DNA of 64,000 nt from Pseudonocardia nematodicida (GCF_040105385.1 NZ_JBEDNQ010000003.1:310001-374000); one strand, 5' to 3'. Shown: positions 27,773 through 37,157, counted from the first letter of the stretch. A program made the numbers and translations. Notes: generated by a model not told the origin, from the letters alone.

Positions 27773-28519
27773 GTGCTGGTACTGGCCCTGGACACCGCGA
27801 CCTCGGTCGTCACCGCGGGACTGGTCGAGCTGAGCGGGGACCCGGTCACGCTCGCCGCCCGCGCCCACAGCGGTCCCCCCACCCGCCCGAGCAAGCACGG
27901 CGAGCTGCTCACCCCCGCGGTCCGCGCGCTCTGCGCGGAGACCGGGCGGACGCTGTCCGAGGTGGAGGCCGTCGTCGTCGGGGCGGGGCCGGGGCCCTTC
28001 ACCGGGCTGCGGGTCGGGATCGCCTCGGCCGCCGCGTTCGGGCACGCGCTCGACGTCGGAGTGCACGGGGTGTGCACGCACGACGCGATCGCGCTGACAG
28101 CGTGTAGCGCAGGCGGAACGCGCATCGATACCGCCGTGGGGGCCACCGAGCCCGGGGCGGAGATCCCCCGCGCGGGAACGGGCAACCTGCTCGTGGTGAC
28201 CGACGCGCGTCGCCGGGAGGTGTACTGGGCGGCCTACGACCCGGCCGGCCGGCGGCTCAGCGGACCGGCCGTCGAGGCGCCGGACGCGCTGGCCGCGCGG
28301 CTGCCGCAGCTGGCGATCGGGACCGTCGTCGGGGATCCGGCGTTCGCCGGACGTCTCGGTGTCGCGATCGCCGGACCGTCCGCGCCGGCGCCGGAGGGGC
28401 TCGTCGGTGTCGCGGCCGCGGCGCTGCGGGCCGGGCGCGAGCCCGCCCCGGTCGAGCCGCTCTACCTGCGCCGCCCGGACGCCGTCGAGCCGACCGGCCG
28501 CAAGCGCGTCACCGCGTGA
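27773..28519 (+). CDS. tsaB: tRNA t6A biosynthesis protein TsaB
   Basis: Non-catalytic ASKHA-fold partner of TsaD, 248 residues. It has LALDTATS at the N-terminus, the GPGPFTGLRVGIASA motif and VVTDARRREVYWAAYD. A segment of about 28 residues (TACSAGGTRIDTAVGATEP onward, near residues 105-133) is inserted before the conserved LLVVTDARR strand. GTG 27773 follows TAGGCT by 8 nt, so an internal leaderless promoter is plausible. Its stop overlaps rimI. The usual partner gene tsaD is not in this cluster. Confidence 0.93.
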   Translation: MLVLALDTATSVVTAGLVELSGDPVTLAARAHSGPPTRPSKHGELLTPAVRALCAETGRTLSEVEAVVVGAGPGPFTGLRVGIASAAAFGHALDVGVHGVCTHDAIALTACSAGGTRIDTAVGATEPGAEIPRAGTGNLLVVTDARRREVYWAAYDPAGRRLSGPAVEAPDALAARLPQLAIGTVVGDPAFAGRLGVAIAGPSAPAPEGLVGVAAAALRAGREPAPVEPLYLRRPDAVEPTGRKRVTA

Positions 28520-28986
28520 CGGTGTCCGCGACCGTCGCGATCGGCCCGCTCTACCGGGCCGACGCCGAGCGCTGCGCCGAGCTGGAACGCCTGCTGTTCC
28601 CCGGCGACGACCCGTGGAGCGCGCAGGCGTTCCGCGACGCCGTCACCTCCGGGCAGCTCTACCTCGCCGCGCGGACCGGCGGGGAGCTCGTCGGCTACGC
28701 CGGGCTGGCCGTGGTCGCGGGCCCTCCGCAGGCCGAGGCCGAGGTGCACACCATCGGCGTCGACCCGGCGTGGCAGGGCCACGGGATCGGGCGGGCGCTG
28801 CTCGCGAGGCTGCTCGACGCCGCCGACCAGCTCGGTGCCACGGTGTTCCTGGAGGTCCGGACGGACAACGAGCCGGCCCGCGCGCTCTACGAGTCCAGCG
28901 GGTTCACCGTCGTCGGGCTGCGGAAGCGCTACTACCGGCCCTCCGGCGCGGACGCGCACACCATGCGCCGCGACCCCGTCGCCTGA
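28516..28986 (+). CDS. rimI: Ribosomal protein S18 alanine N-acetyltransferase
   Basis: GNAT acetyltransferase of 156 residues. The acetyl-CoA binding motif is VHTIGVDPAWQGHGIGRALLARLL. The C-terminal FLEVRTDNEPARALYESSGFTVVGLRKRYY is the RimI signature region. GTG 28516 overlaps the tsaB stop as GTGA, continuing the alr-hydrolase-tsaE-tsaB-rimI operon. A convergent aldo/keto reductase ends 4 nt away, where tsaD would normally follow. Confidence 0.94.
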   Translation: MTVSATVAIGPLYRADAERCAELERLLFPGDDPWSAQAFRDAVTSGQLYLAARTGGELVGYAGLAVVAGPPQAEAEVHTIGVDPAWQGHGIGRALLARLLDAADQLGATVFLEVRTDNEPARALYESSGFTVVGLRKRYYRPSGADAHTMRRDPVA

Positions 28987-28990
28987 TCTG

Positions 28991-29902
28991 TCAGGTCGTG
29001 GCGGACAGGTAGGACAGCAGCCGCAGCTCGTCCGAGGTCAGCGCCAGCTCCCGCATCGGCAGCAGCCCCGCGAGCTGGTCGACCGTGCGCGCGCTCGCGA
29101 TCGGGGCGGTCACGGCGGGCTGCGCGGCCAGCCACGCCAGCGCGACGGCCGGCACCGGCACCTCGTGCCCGGCCGCGATCTCGTCCAGCCCCGCCAGCAC
29201 CGCCCGCCCGCGCGAGTCCAGGTAGGCCGCCGCGCCCTCGGCGCGCGGCCCCTCCGGCGCGGGGGAGTCCGGCCGGTACTTGCCGGTGAGGAAGCCCTTG
29301 GCCAGGCCGAAGTACGGGTACACGGCCAGCTTCTCCGACTCGGCCAGCGGGGCCAGCGCGGCCTCGAAGTCGTCGCGCTCCACCAGGTTGTAGTGCGGCT
29401 GGATGGCGGTGAAGGCGATCAGGCCGTCGCGGGCGGAGATCTCCAGCGCCGAGCGCAGCCGCTCGGCCGAGAAGTTCGACGCGCCGATCTCGCGGACCAG
29501 GCCCTCGCGGACCAGGGTGTCGAACGCGTCGAGCGTCTCCTCCTGCGCGGTGTCCGGGTCGTCGCGGTGCGCGTAGTACAGGTCGATCCGGTCGGTGCGC
29601 AGCCGGCGCAGCGAGTCCCGCGACGCGGCGGCGATGTTCTCCCCGCCCAGCCCGGTGTGCCCGGGCAGCGAGCCCACCTTCGTCGCCAGGTGCAGCCGGT
29701 CGCGGTTGCCGCGCGCCGCCATCCACTCGCCGAGGATCGTCTCCGACTCGCCGCCGGAGTTCCCGGGCGCGCGCCACATGTAGGAGTCCGAGGTGTCGAT
29801 CATCGTCCCGCCGGCGTCGGCGAACGCGTCGAGGATCGCGAACGACGCCTCCCGGTCCGCCGTCCACCCGAACACGTTCGCACCGAGGACCAGTTCTGCC
29901 AT
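28991..29902 (-). CDS. Aldo/keto reductase
   Basis: NADPH-dependent oxidoreductase of 303 residues with the TIM-barrel AKR tetrad: Asp and Tyr in IDTSDSYMW, Lys in LATKVGS and His in YYAHRDDPD. GASNFSAERLR and the C-terminal VTAPIASARTVDQL cofactor-binding region are also present. ATG 29902 is preceded 8 nt upstream by TAGCGT (minus strand), a leaderless pattern. It occupies the spot between rimI and groES where tsaD sits in M. tuberculosis. The substrate cannot be predicted. Confidence 0.93.
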   Translation of the reverse strand: MAELVLGANVFGWTADREASFAILDAFADAGGTMIDTSDSYMWRAPGNSGGESETILGEWMAARGNRDRLHLATKVGSLPGHTGLGGENIAAASRDSLRRLRTDRIDLYYAHRDDPDTAQEETLDAFDTLVREGLVREIGASNFSAERLRSALEISARDGLIAFTAIQPHYNLVERDDFEAALAPLAESEKLAVYPYFGLAKGFLTGKYRPDSPAPEGPRAEGAAAYLDSRGRAVLAGLDEIAAGHEVPVPAVALAWLAAQPAVTAPIASARTVDQLAGLLPMRELALTSDELRLLSYLSATT

Positions 29903-29963
29903 GTCCGGCGACGCTACCGCCCGGGTGGGGTTCGCACCCCGCGCGGACGGGGTACGTCCCGCC

Positions 29964-30353
29964 GTGTCGGAGTTGCCGAGCTCGATCCTGCTCTGGGACG
30001 CGGCCGAGGTGGCCGCGCCGCCGGCCGCGCCGTGCTGCCTGCGGACCACGGTGCGGGGTGATCGCGCCGTGGTCTACCGGACCGGGCCGGGCGGCGGGGT
30101 GGTGGCGGTGGCGGACGCGCTCGCCGACGCCCGGCCGCGCCCCGACGGCGGCTGGTGGGCCCCGGTCGCGGTCCACCGGCTGGCGTCGCCGTTGTCGCGC
30201 GCCGAGCTGCTGGCCGACGAGGAGCTGGCGCCGGTCTTCCGGCACCTGCGTGGCCGCCGCAGGCTCCCGGCCGGGGCCGCCGCCCGGCTGGCGGAGCTGG
30301 CTCGGCCGGACACGGTTGAGCCCGTGCTGCGCTTCTGGCACTCTCGTGAGTAG
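29964..30353 (+). CDS. Small EVE/PUA-like domain protein
   Basis: A 129-residue protein of uncertain family. The sequence GDRAVVYRTGPGGGVVAVADALADARPRPDGGWWAPVAV, followed by LASPLSRAELLADEELAPVFRHL and a basic GRRRLPAGAAARL, follows the strand-helix pattern of EVE domains. These are PUA-like folds that bind modified bases. If so it is shorter than most and lacks the usual N-terminal W. GTG 29964 gives a start divergent from the reductase. Its stop codon lies inside the CIRCE operator of groES. The EVE assignment is tentative. Confidence 0.55.
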   Translation: MSELPSSILLWDAAEVAAPPAAPCCLRTTVRGDRAVVYRTGPGGGVVAVADALADARPRPDGGWWAPVAVHRLASPLSRAELLADEELAPVFRHLRGRRRLPAGAAARLAELARPDTVEPVLRFWHSRE

Positions 30354-30360
30354 AGTGCCA
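30336..30360 (+). promoter_or_regulatory. CIRCE operator (HrcA site) before groES
   Basis: Perfect inverted repeat TGGCACTC-N9-GAGTGCCA, matching the CIRCE consensus TTAGCACTC-N9-GAGTGCTAA in its core. It lies 129 nt before the groES start and predicts HrcA repression of groES-groEL1. It overlaps the stop codon of the upstream EVE-like gene. Confidence 0.9.
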
Positions 30361-30488
30361 AAGCGCGCGACGGCAGACCCCTCGTTCCGGCACCCGCGAC
30401 GGCGGGACGGGAGGTCGCACGCCGGCGCTGCTGACACCGGACAGAACCCGTGACACCGGATTCACCCCAGGAAGGGGAGGTCATCGTC

Positions 30489-30779
30489 GTGGCGAACATC
30501 AAGCCGCTCGAGGACAAGATCGTCGTCCAGGCCAGCGAGGCGGAGACCACCACCGCTTCGGGCATCGTCATCCCGGACACCGCCAAGGAGAAGCCCCAGG
30601 AGGGCAAGGTCCTGGCCGTGGGCCCGGGCCGGGTGGACGACAACGGGAACCGCGTCCCGCTCGACGTGGCCGTCGGCGACGTCGTCATCTACTCCAAGTA
30701 CGGCGGCACCGAGGTCAAGTACAACGGCGAGGAGTACCTGATCCTCTCCGCCCGCGACGTGCTGGCCGTCGTCAACTGA
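30489..30779 (+). CDS. groES: Co-chaperonin GroES
   Basis: Hsp10 co-chaperonin of 96 residues that caps GroEL rings. It begins VANIKPLEDKIVVQ and contains the mobile-loop region ETTTASGIVIPDTAKEKPQ. GNRVPLDVAVGDVVIYSKYGGTEVKYNGEEYLIL is standard for the family. GTG 30489 is set by GGGGAGG with about 8-nt spacing and by the usual family length. Open frame upstream to 30450 is leader. Heat-shock control by CIRCE/HrcA is expected. Confidence 0.97.
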   Translation: MANIKPLEDKIVVQASEAETTTASGIVIPDTAKEKPQEGKVLAVGPGRVDDNGNRVPLDVAVGDVVIYSKYGGTEVKYNGEEYLILSARDVLAVVN

Positions 30780-30883
30780 CGAGCTCTTTCGCATGAATAC
30801 CGCCCCGGGCGGGGTCCACCCGACGGTGGTCCTCACCGGGGCGGTCGCATTTCTCCCCATGACGAGAGGTTGAGAGAGAACAG

Positions 30884-32500
<1,617 letters not shown>

Positions 32501-32521
32501 GGACACGCTCCACGCACGACG

Positions 32522-32552
32522 ACGGCGGGCGACCCTGAGGGTCGCCCGCCGT
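32522..32552 (+). terminator. Hairpin terminator after groEL1
   Basis: A perfect 14-bp stem (32522-32535 with 32539-32552) and a 3-nt loop, TGA, lie 22 nt after the groEL1 stop. It also lies between the convergent groEL1 and whiB genes. Confidence 0.85.
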
Positions 32553-32622
32553 TGTGCGTTGCGGGGCAGGAAAGGACGTACCGGCGGACGCGGGCTGGGA
32601 GAACCGCGGCCTCCGGGGCTCG

Positions 32623-32961
32623 TCAGATGGCGTCGAGCTTCTCCACCGGCTGACCGGTCGCCTCGGCGGCGACCTTGAGCGTGCGGCGCGGGCCACGGAC
32701 GATCGCGTCCCGCTCTGATTCGGACAGGCCTCCCCAGATGCCGTACGGCTCCTGGACCTTCAGGGCGTGTTCGCGGCACTGCTGCACCACGGGGCACCCC
32801 TGACAGACCTGCTTGGCGCGAGCTTCGCGGCGAGCCCGTGCGGGCCCCCGCTCACCCTCGGGATGGAAGAAGAACGCACTGTCCATCCCCCGGCAGGCTC
32901 CCTCCATCTGCCAGTCGTAGATATCGGCGACCGGCCCGGGAAGCCTCCGGATGTCCGCCAT
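32623..32961 (-). CDS. whiB3: WhiB-family Fe-S transcription factor, WhiB3-like
   Basis: WhiB protein of 112 residues. Four cysteines C23, C53, C56 and C62 should hold a redox-sensitive 4Fe-4S cluster. The GIWGG turn (75-79) and the basic C-terminal segment (RGPRRTLK) for DNA and sigma contacts are present. ATG 32961 is preceded by AGGTGA at suitable spacing. The position between groEL1 and bldM/sigD matches Rv3416 (WhiB3) and Streptomyces whiD. The subfamily name is inferred from position. It is expected to work with sigma factor region 4 in development or redox response. Confidence 0.9.
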   Translation of the reverse strand: MADIRRLPGPVADIYDWQMEGACRGMDSAFFFHPEGERGPARARREARAKQVCQGCPVVQQCREHALKVQEPYGIWGGLSESERDAIVRGPRRTLKVAAEATGQPVEKLDAI

Positions 32962-33554
32962 GTTCGTCACCTGCCTTCGACCGCTGAGCTGACGCTGTCG
33001 ACGTTCCCGGAGGTCGGGGGGTGCAAACCTGATGTGGGGAGAACGATCGTGCACGTCCGAGCGGAGGGCCGGACCCGGTCCTCGCGGACCGGCCGGAATC
33101 GGATCGCCGCCCGGTGGGTACCCCGGATGCCGGATGGTCCGATACGCGGCCCGGCCGTTCCACGCGGCCGATCGGGCGATCCTGGGGGTGGCGAGGCAAC
33201 CGGGTTCCCGGAGCCCGACACGCCGGAGAGTCACGATCCGATACGCGCAGTCGCCGAACGGAGCGGGTAGGGCGCCGACATGCAGAGTTGCACACGGTGA
33301 GCGTCTTCTCCACACGCCGTGACGACCCCCGCCGGGACCTGCGACGGGAGTCGTGGCCGGAAGCGGGTTCGGAGGATGTACCGTATGGACTACTCCATTC
33401 GGCGATCCTTCACCCACATGACCCCGAGTCAGGTGGGACAGGCTTCCGAACGGAGGGCACAAATTCGCCCCGACCGTGTCAAGGTGAGAGGGTCACCCGC
33501 CGATTCGGAGGGTGAATATCACCCGGCTGCAGGAAGCTGCAGGAAGGAATCGTC
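32962..33554. other. 593-bp divergent regulatory region between whiB and bldM
   Basis: No convincing gene. GC is locally lower than in the flanks and base composition is mixed, as in a promoter region. It holds two GGTGA/TCACC palindromes (33483-33523) and a short GCTGCAGGAA tandem duplication just before bldM (about 33526-33545). An open frame at 33319-33558 was judged not to be a gene. Confidence 0.6.
33483..33523 (+). promoter_or_regulatory. Paired GGTGA-TCACC palindromes before bldM
   Basis: GGTGA-N5-TCACC at 33483-33497 and GGTGA-N3-TCACC at 33511-33523 share the same half-sites 28 bp apart, ending 31 nt before the bldM start. They resemble a tandem regulator site; the binding protein is unknown. 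Confidence 0.5.
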
Positions 33555-34151
33555 GTGACGACGGTACTCATCTGCGACGATCGTCGCAGCGTCCGCGAGG
33601 GTCTGACTCGCGTCATGTCCGCGGTCCCCGGGGTCCAGCGCATCGACTGCGTGGCCCACGGGGACGAACTCCTCGCCCGCTACGCCCGACAGTCCGTCGA
33701 CGTGGTGCTGGTCGGGACACAGCGTGCGGTGCCCACCGGGGTCGAGGCCACTCGACGCCTGGTCGCCGCACACCCCCAGGCCAACGTCATCGTCTTCGGC
33801 GCCCCGGACGACGCCGGCAGCATCGCTGCCGCGATCGCCGGCGGTGCCCGCGGCTACCTGCGCTGGGACGCCTCGCGTCCCGAGCTCGTCGCCGCGCTGG
33901 CGCACACCCTGGCCAGCACCTCGGTGCCCACGCCACGGGTGCCGACCGACCCGGGCGTCCAGCTCACCGAGCGCGAGCTGCAGGTGCTGCGCGGGATGAG
34001 CCAGGGCAAGAGCAACGGCCAGATCGGCCGCGAGCTCTACCTGTCCGAGGACACGGTCAAGACCCACGCCCGCCGGCTGTTCCGGAAGCTGGGCGTGCGG
34101 GACCGTGCCCAGGCGGTCGCCCACGGGTTCCGCCGCGGCCTCGTGTCCTGA
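33555..34151 (+). CDS. bldM: BldM-like atypical response regulator
   Basis: Orphan NarL/LuxR-type regulator of 198 residues. The receiver starts VLICDDRRSVREG, and the LuxR helix-turn-helix is TERELQVLRGMSQGKSNGQIGRELYLSEDTVKTHARRLFRKL in abbreviated form, very like Streptomyces BldM. Position beside whiB and sigD matches the Streptomyces groES-groEL1-whiD-bldM neighbourhood. The residue aligned with the phospho-acceptor Asp54 is Gly54 (VLVGTQ), and the conserved receiver Lys is Arg (GYLRWD). Control by phosphorylation is therefore impossible. GTG 33555 has AAGGA upstream. Likely a developmental or stationary-phase regulator. Confidence 0.88.
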   Translation: MTTVLICDDRRSVREGLTRVMSAVPGVQRIDCVAHGDELLARYARQSVDVVLVGTQRAVPTGVEATRRLVAAHPQANVIVFGAPDDAGSIAAAIAGGARGYLRWDASRPELVAALAHTLASTSVPTPRVPTDPGVQLTERELQVLRGMSQGKSNGQIGRELYLSEDTVKTHARRLFRKLGVRDRAQAVAHGFRRGLVS

Positions 34152-34773
34152 CGCGACACCGGCGCAGCGCTCGATGACCGGCGCTGCACCCGATGGGCAG
34201 CGCTGCACCCGATCAGCAGCGCTGCGCGTGCCGGCGGACCCGACCCCGCCCACGCATCCCGACGGGCCGGACCGAACCCCCGCGGTCCCGCCCGTGCGCC
34301 CGTGCCGTCCGGTGTGGTCGTGCCCCACGCGACCGGACCGCACGTCCCGGTGAGCCGCCCGCTCGCCCGCGCCCCCCGAGGCGCCTCCCCGGTGCACCCA
34401 CGTCACCACCGCCCCGCGTGCCCCGGCCGTACCGCCCGCCTCCGGATGTCGTTCCGCCCGGTAGCGCTGAACCGGATGCCGCTCGCGCCGGGCGGTCCGC
34501 GACCGTCCACAGTCACCGACCGGCCACCGACGGCGGTCGATCGGCCCCTCGCGGACCGTTCGCCGACCGTGGTCGTCTGGTGACCGCGTGCGCCCGACAC
34601 GCCACGCAACCCGACACTCCGTCTGATCGTCGGACTCGGTATGGAGCAACTCCCGCGGCCGTCCGGCCCTCGGATACGGTGGAGCCGCCGTGGCCCCGCC
34701 TGCCTCCACGCGGGTTGCCTCCACGAACGGATGACACTGACGGAGTCTCGTAACGCCTGGGCGGTTCCCCACG
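34152..34773. other. 622-bp intergenic region before sigD
   Basis: No credible gene was seen. The only open frames are Pro/Arg-rich readings with no start signal. The first 80 nt hold three GCGCTG units at 19-bp period (34181-34226). The remainder is C-rich on the plus strand and probably carries the sigD promoter and leader. Confidence 0.6.
34181..34226. repeat. 19-bp-period AGCGCT palindrome array after bldM
   Basis: GCGCTG begins at 34181, 34200 and 34219. The last two units lie within the palindrome AGCGCT, and the first two units share the 14-mer GCGCTGCACCCGAT. A related GCGCTC lies at 34167. The even 19-bp period suggests a binding array or a small duplication. Confidence 0.55.
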
Positions 34774-35349
34774 ATGAGTGAATCAAGAGACGTACCCGAC
34801 GAGTGGATCGAAGCCGCGATGGCCGGCGACCGATCCGCGGTCGAGCGCGTTCTCACCGTGATTCGGCCCCTCGTCGTGCGCTACTGCCGCGCGCGACTGG
34901 GTACCGACCGAGGCTCCGTCTCGGCGGACGACGTCGCCCAGGAGGTGTGTGTGGCCGTGCTGACAGCGCTCCCGGGATACCGAGTGCAGGGCCGCCCGTT
35001 CCTCGCCTTCGTCTACGGCATCGCGTCGCACAAGGTGATCGACGCGCACCGGGCGGCGTCCCGTAACAAGTCCGAACCCGTCGCCGATGTTCCGGATCGG
35101 ATCGAGACGTCGGACGGGCCGGAGACACGGGCCCTACAGGTCGAACTGTCCGAGGAGATGTCCAGGTTGCTGGAGGTCCTCCCGGAGAAGCATCGGGAGA
35201 TCATCGTGTTGCGGGTGGTCGTGGGTCTCTCGGCGGACGAGACCGCCGAGGCCGTCGGCTCCACACCGGGCGCCGTCCGGGTGGCACAGCATCGGGCCCT
35301 GTCCCGGCTGCGGAAGATCATGAGTGAGGAGGTGGTCCGGGATGCGTGA
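34774..35349 (+). CDS. sigD: ECF RNA polymerase sigma factor SigD/ShbA-like
   Basis: Group 4 sigma factor of 191 residues. Region 2 includes DDVAQEVCVAVLTALPGY and FLAFVYGIASHKVIDAHRA. Region 4 has VLPEKHREIIVLRVVVGLSADETAEAVGSTPGAVRVAQHRALSRLR, abbreviated, with its helix-turn-helix. Position next to bldM and an RsdA-like gene matches M. tuberculosis SigD (Rv3414c) and Streptomyces ShbA, which controls the principal sigma gene. ATG 34774. The following anti-sigma gene overlaps it by 8 nt, so the two are coupled. Confidence 0.92.
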   Translation: MSESRDVPDEWIEAAMAGDRSAVERVLTVIRPLVVRYCRARLGTDRGSVSADDVAQEVCVAVLTALPGYRVQGRPFLAFVYGIASHKVIDAHRAASRNKSEPVADVPDRIETSDGPETRALQVELSEEMSRLLEVLPEKHREIIVLRVVVGLSADETAEAVGSTPGAVRVAQHRALSRLRKIMSEEVVRDA

Positions 35350-36553
35350 CCAGGATCCGGAGCGCCCCTCCGCCCCCGTCACCCGCGGCCGTTTCGGCGA
35401 GCCGCGGCCCGGGCGTACCGGCGACACCAACGGCCACGGCTACCGGCACGCGCCGGGGCACAACGGCCACCCCACCTCCCAGCCCGTCGGCCGGCCGTTC
35501 GCCGAGGCCGACGACGACGGGCCGGTGGACCTGGTCGAGCTGCAGGCCGACGACGAGCTGATCAACGCGCTCTCGTCCGGCGGGCTCGGCGTCACCGGTC
35601 CCGGACGTCTGGGTTACGACGTCGACGACCGGCTGGTCGCGATGCTGTCGTCCTGGAAGGGCGAGGTCGATCGCGACCCCGTGCCGGACCTGGTCGACCC
35701 GGACGAGGCCGTGCAGATGCTGCAGCCGGCGCGACCGAGCCGCAGGGTCGGCTTCCTGCGGCCGCTGGTCGCGGCCGCGGCGGTGGCCGCCTGCGCGGTG
35801 GCCGTCGTCTCGGTCGGGGCGCAGGACGCCGAGCCGGGCGACGCCCTCTGGGGCATCTCGCGGGTGCTCTACAGCGAGCGCGCCGAGCAGGTGCAGGCCG
35901 CTGCGGACCTGCGGACGGGCATCGAGCGGGTCAACGCCAAGCTCGCCGCCGGCGACACCGGCGGCGCGGAGCAGGATCTCGCCGCGCTCGGCGCGCTCGT
36001 CGGCAAGGTCGGCCCGGACCAGCAGTCCTACTTCGAGGAGCAGAACCGGTTCCTCTCCGCGAAGGTCGCCGAGACCCCGCCGGGCACCCCCACCGATCCG
36101 TCGGCCCCGCTGCGCGACGGCACACCGGCCCCGCGCCCGCCGGCCACCGAGGGCGGCGGGGACCAGCAGGACCAGGTACCGCCGCCGGTGCCGGCTCCGT
36201 CCTCGACGTCGGAGACACCGTCCGGCAGCACCGACCCCGGCACCAGCGGCCCCGGCAACCCCCGGCCCGAGGGCGGTATCGGCAACACCGGCACGAGCGG
36301 GCCGAACGACCCGCGGGTGCTGGAGGACCCCGGGACGCCCGACCCCTCGGACAGCAGCACCTCGCCGTCGACGTCGCAGACGCCGACCACCGAGGGGTCG
36401 GTGGACCCGACGACGCCGAGCTCCACCTCGACCCGGCCCACCGCGGCCGGCGAGGGTGGAGCGGATGCGACCCGGCAGTCCGCGTCGCCCTCGACGTCGA
36501 CCTCGCCGTCCTCGTCCACCACGAGTGGCGCGGTGAGCAGCTCCCCGAACTGA
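35342..36553 (+). CDS. rsdA: Membrane anti-sigma-D factor RsdA-like
   Basis: Anti-sigma factor of 403 residues. The short SigD-binding motif is near residues 60-78 (VDLVELQADDELINALSSG), well before one membrane segment (LVAAAAVAACAVAVVSVGA, about 140-158). The outer part begins with a helical segment and ends in a 200-residue Pro/Thr/Ser/Gly linker likely to cross the cell wall. ATG 35342 has GGAGG about 9 nt upstream; GTG 35324 is open but less suitable. Like Rv3413c it should hold SigD at the membrane until proteolysis frees it. Confidence 0.88.
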   Translation: MRDQDPERPSAPVTRGRFGEPRPGRTGDTNGHGYRHAPGHNGHPTSQPVGRPFAEADDDGPVDLVELQADDELINALSSGGLGVTGPGRLGYDVDDRLVAMLSSWKGEVDRDPVPDLVDPDEAVQMLQPARPSRRVGFLRPLVAAAAVAACAVAVVSVGAQDAEPGDALWGISRVLYSERAEQVQAAADLRTGIERVNAKLAAGDTGGAEQDLAALGALVGKVGPDQQSYFEEQNRFLSAKVAETPPGTPTDPSAPLRDGTPAPRPPATEGGGDQQDQVPPPVPAPSSTSETPSGSTDPGTSGPGNPRPEGGIGNTGTSGPNDPRVLEDPGTPDPSDSSTSPSTSQTPTTEGSVDPTTPSSTSTRPTAAGEGGADATRQSASPSTSTSPSSSTTSGAVSSSPN

Positions 36554-36566
36554 GCGGCGCGAGCGC

Positions 36567-36605
36567 GAGAAAGGGGCCCGGAGGACGTCCTCCGGGCCCC
36601 TTCTC
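36567..36605 (+). terminator. Strong hairpin terminator after rsdA
   Basis: A perfect 32-bp palindrome centred at 36586/36587 (AAGGGGCCCGGAGGAC and its complement), flanked by GAGA and TCTC, lies between the convergent rsdA and DUF5319 genes. It can act in both directions. Confidence 0.85.
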
Positions 36606-36620
36606 GTGTGTGTGGCGCCG

Positions 36621-37031
36621 TCAGTCGTCGGCGAGCGTGGCGTCGGCGTAGCCGCGGCAGTACTCCCACGTCACGTAGTGCGCGGGGTCCGGGTCGAACG
36701 CCGGCTCGTGCGGGCGCATCCGGCCCTCGTCGAGGAGCTGCTGGAGGCTCGCCCGCAGCAGGTTCCACTCGTGGAAGTGCTGCTCGCCGCAGTCGGCGCA
36801 GTCCACGACGATCCCGCGGACACCGCGCCCGGACAGCAGGGCCTGGTAGACGGCCAGGTCGGCCAGGTCGGCCAGGATCTCGCCGCGGTCGGACTCGGTC
36901 AGCGGGGGGACGTCGTCGGCGCCGGGGCCCGCCGTGCCACCGTCGGCGCGATCGCCGAACGCCTCCAGCGAGAGCGCGGGATCATCCGGGTCTCCGGCGA
37001 ACGGGTCCGGTGGGAGCGCCTCTGGTGACAC
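36621..37031 (-). CDS. DUF5319 protein, Rv3412-like
   Basis: A 136-residue conserved actinobacterial protein of unknown function. It has an acidic N-terminus with DPDDPALSLEAF, then LADLADLAVYQALLSGRGVRGIVVDCADCGEQHFHEWNLLR (abbreviated) with a CxxC pair and nearby His residues. A thiol or zinc site is plausible. GTG 37031 follows TACCGT by 7 nt (leaderless) and gives exactly the length of Rv3412. GTG 37040 is an alternative that overlaps the -10. It is divergent from guaB, as in mycobacteria. Confidence 0.85.
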   Translation of the reverse strand: MSPEALPPDPFAGDPDDPALSLEAFGDRADGGTAGPGADDVPPLTESDRGEILADLADLAVYQALLSGRGVRGIVVDCADCGEQHFHEWNLLRASLQQLLDEGRMRPHEPAFDPDPAHYVTWEYCRGYADATLADD

Positions 37032-37089
37032 GGCGTACACGGTACCGGGGGCGGGGGTCGGGCCCCGGCCCACCCCGCAACCGTGGACG

Positions 37090-37124
37090 TACGATGGCGT
37101 TCCGCGCGGCGGGCGCCCGCCGCG
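37090..37124 (+). promoter_or_regulatory. guaB -10 box and 5'-end palindrome
   Basis: TACGAT at 37090-37095 is a likely -10 box. A perfect 20-bp palindrome (37105-37124, core GGGCGCCC) then lies at the predicted 5' end of the mRNA, about 34 nt before the guaB start. It could be a stabilising hairpin or an operator. Confidence 0.5.
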
Positions 37125-37157
37125 ACGACCGCGACTGCAAGGGGAGCCTCGGTAGAG

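Noticed and set aside
33319..33558. A 79-residue open frame upstream of bldM
   Set aside because: No Shine-Dalgarno sequence or leaderless box, mixed codon bias, and it ends inside the bldM start region that contains the palindromes.
34193..34753. A 186-residue Pro/Arg-rich frame between bldM and sigD
   Set aside because: Biased composition, no start signal, and several overlapping frames of equal quality; treated as noncoding.
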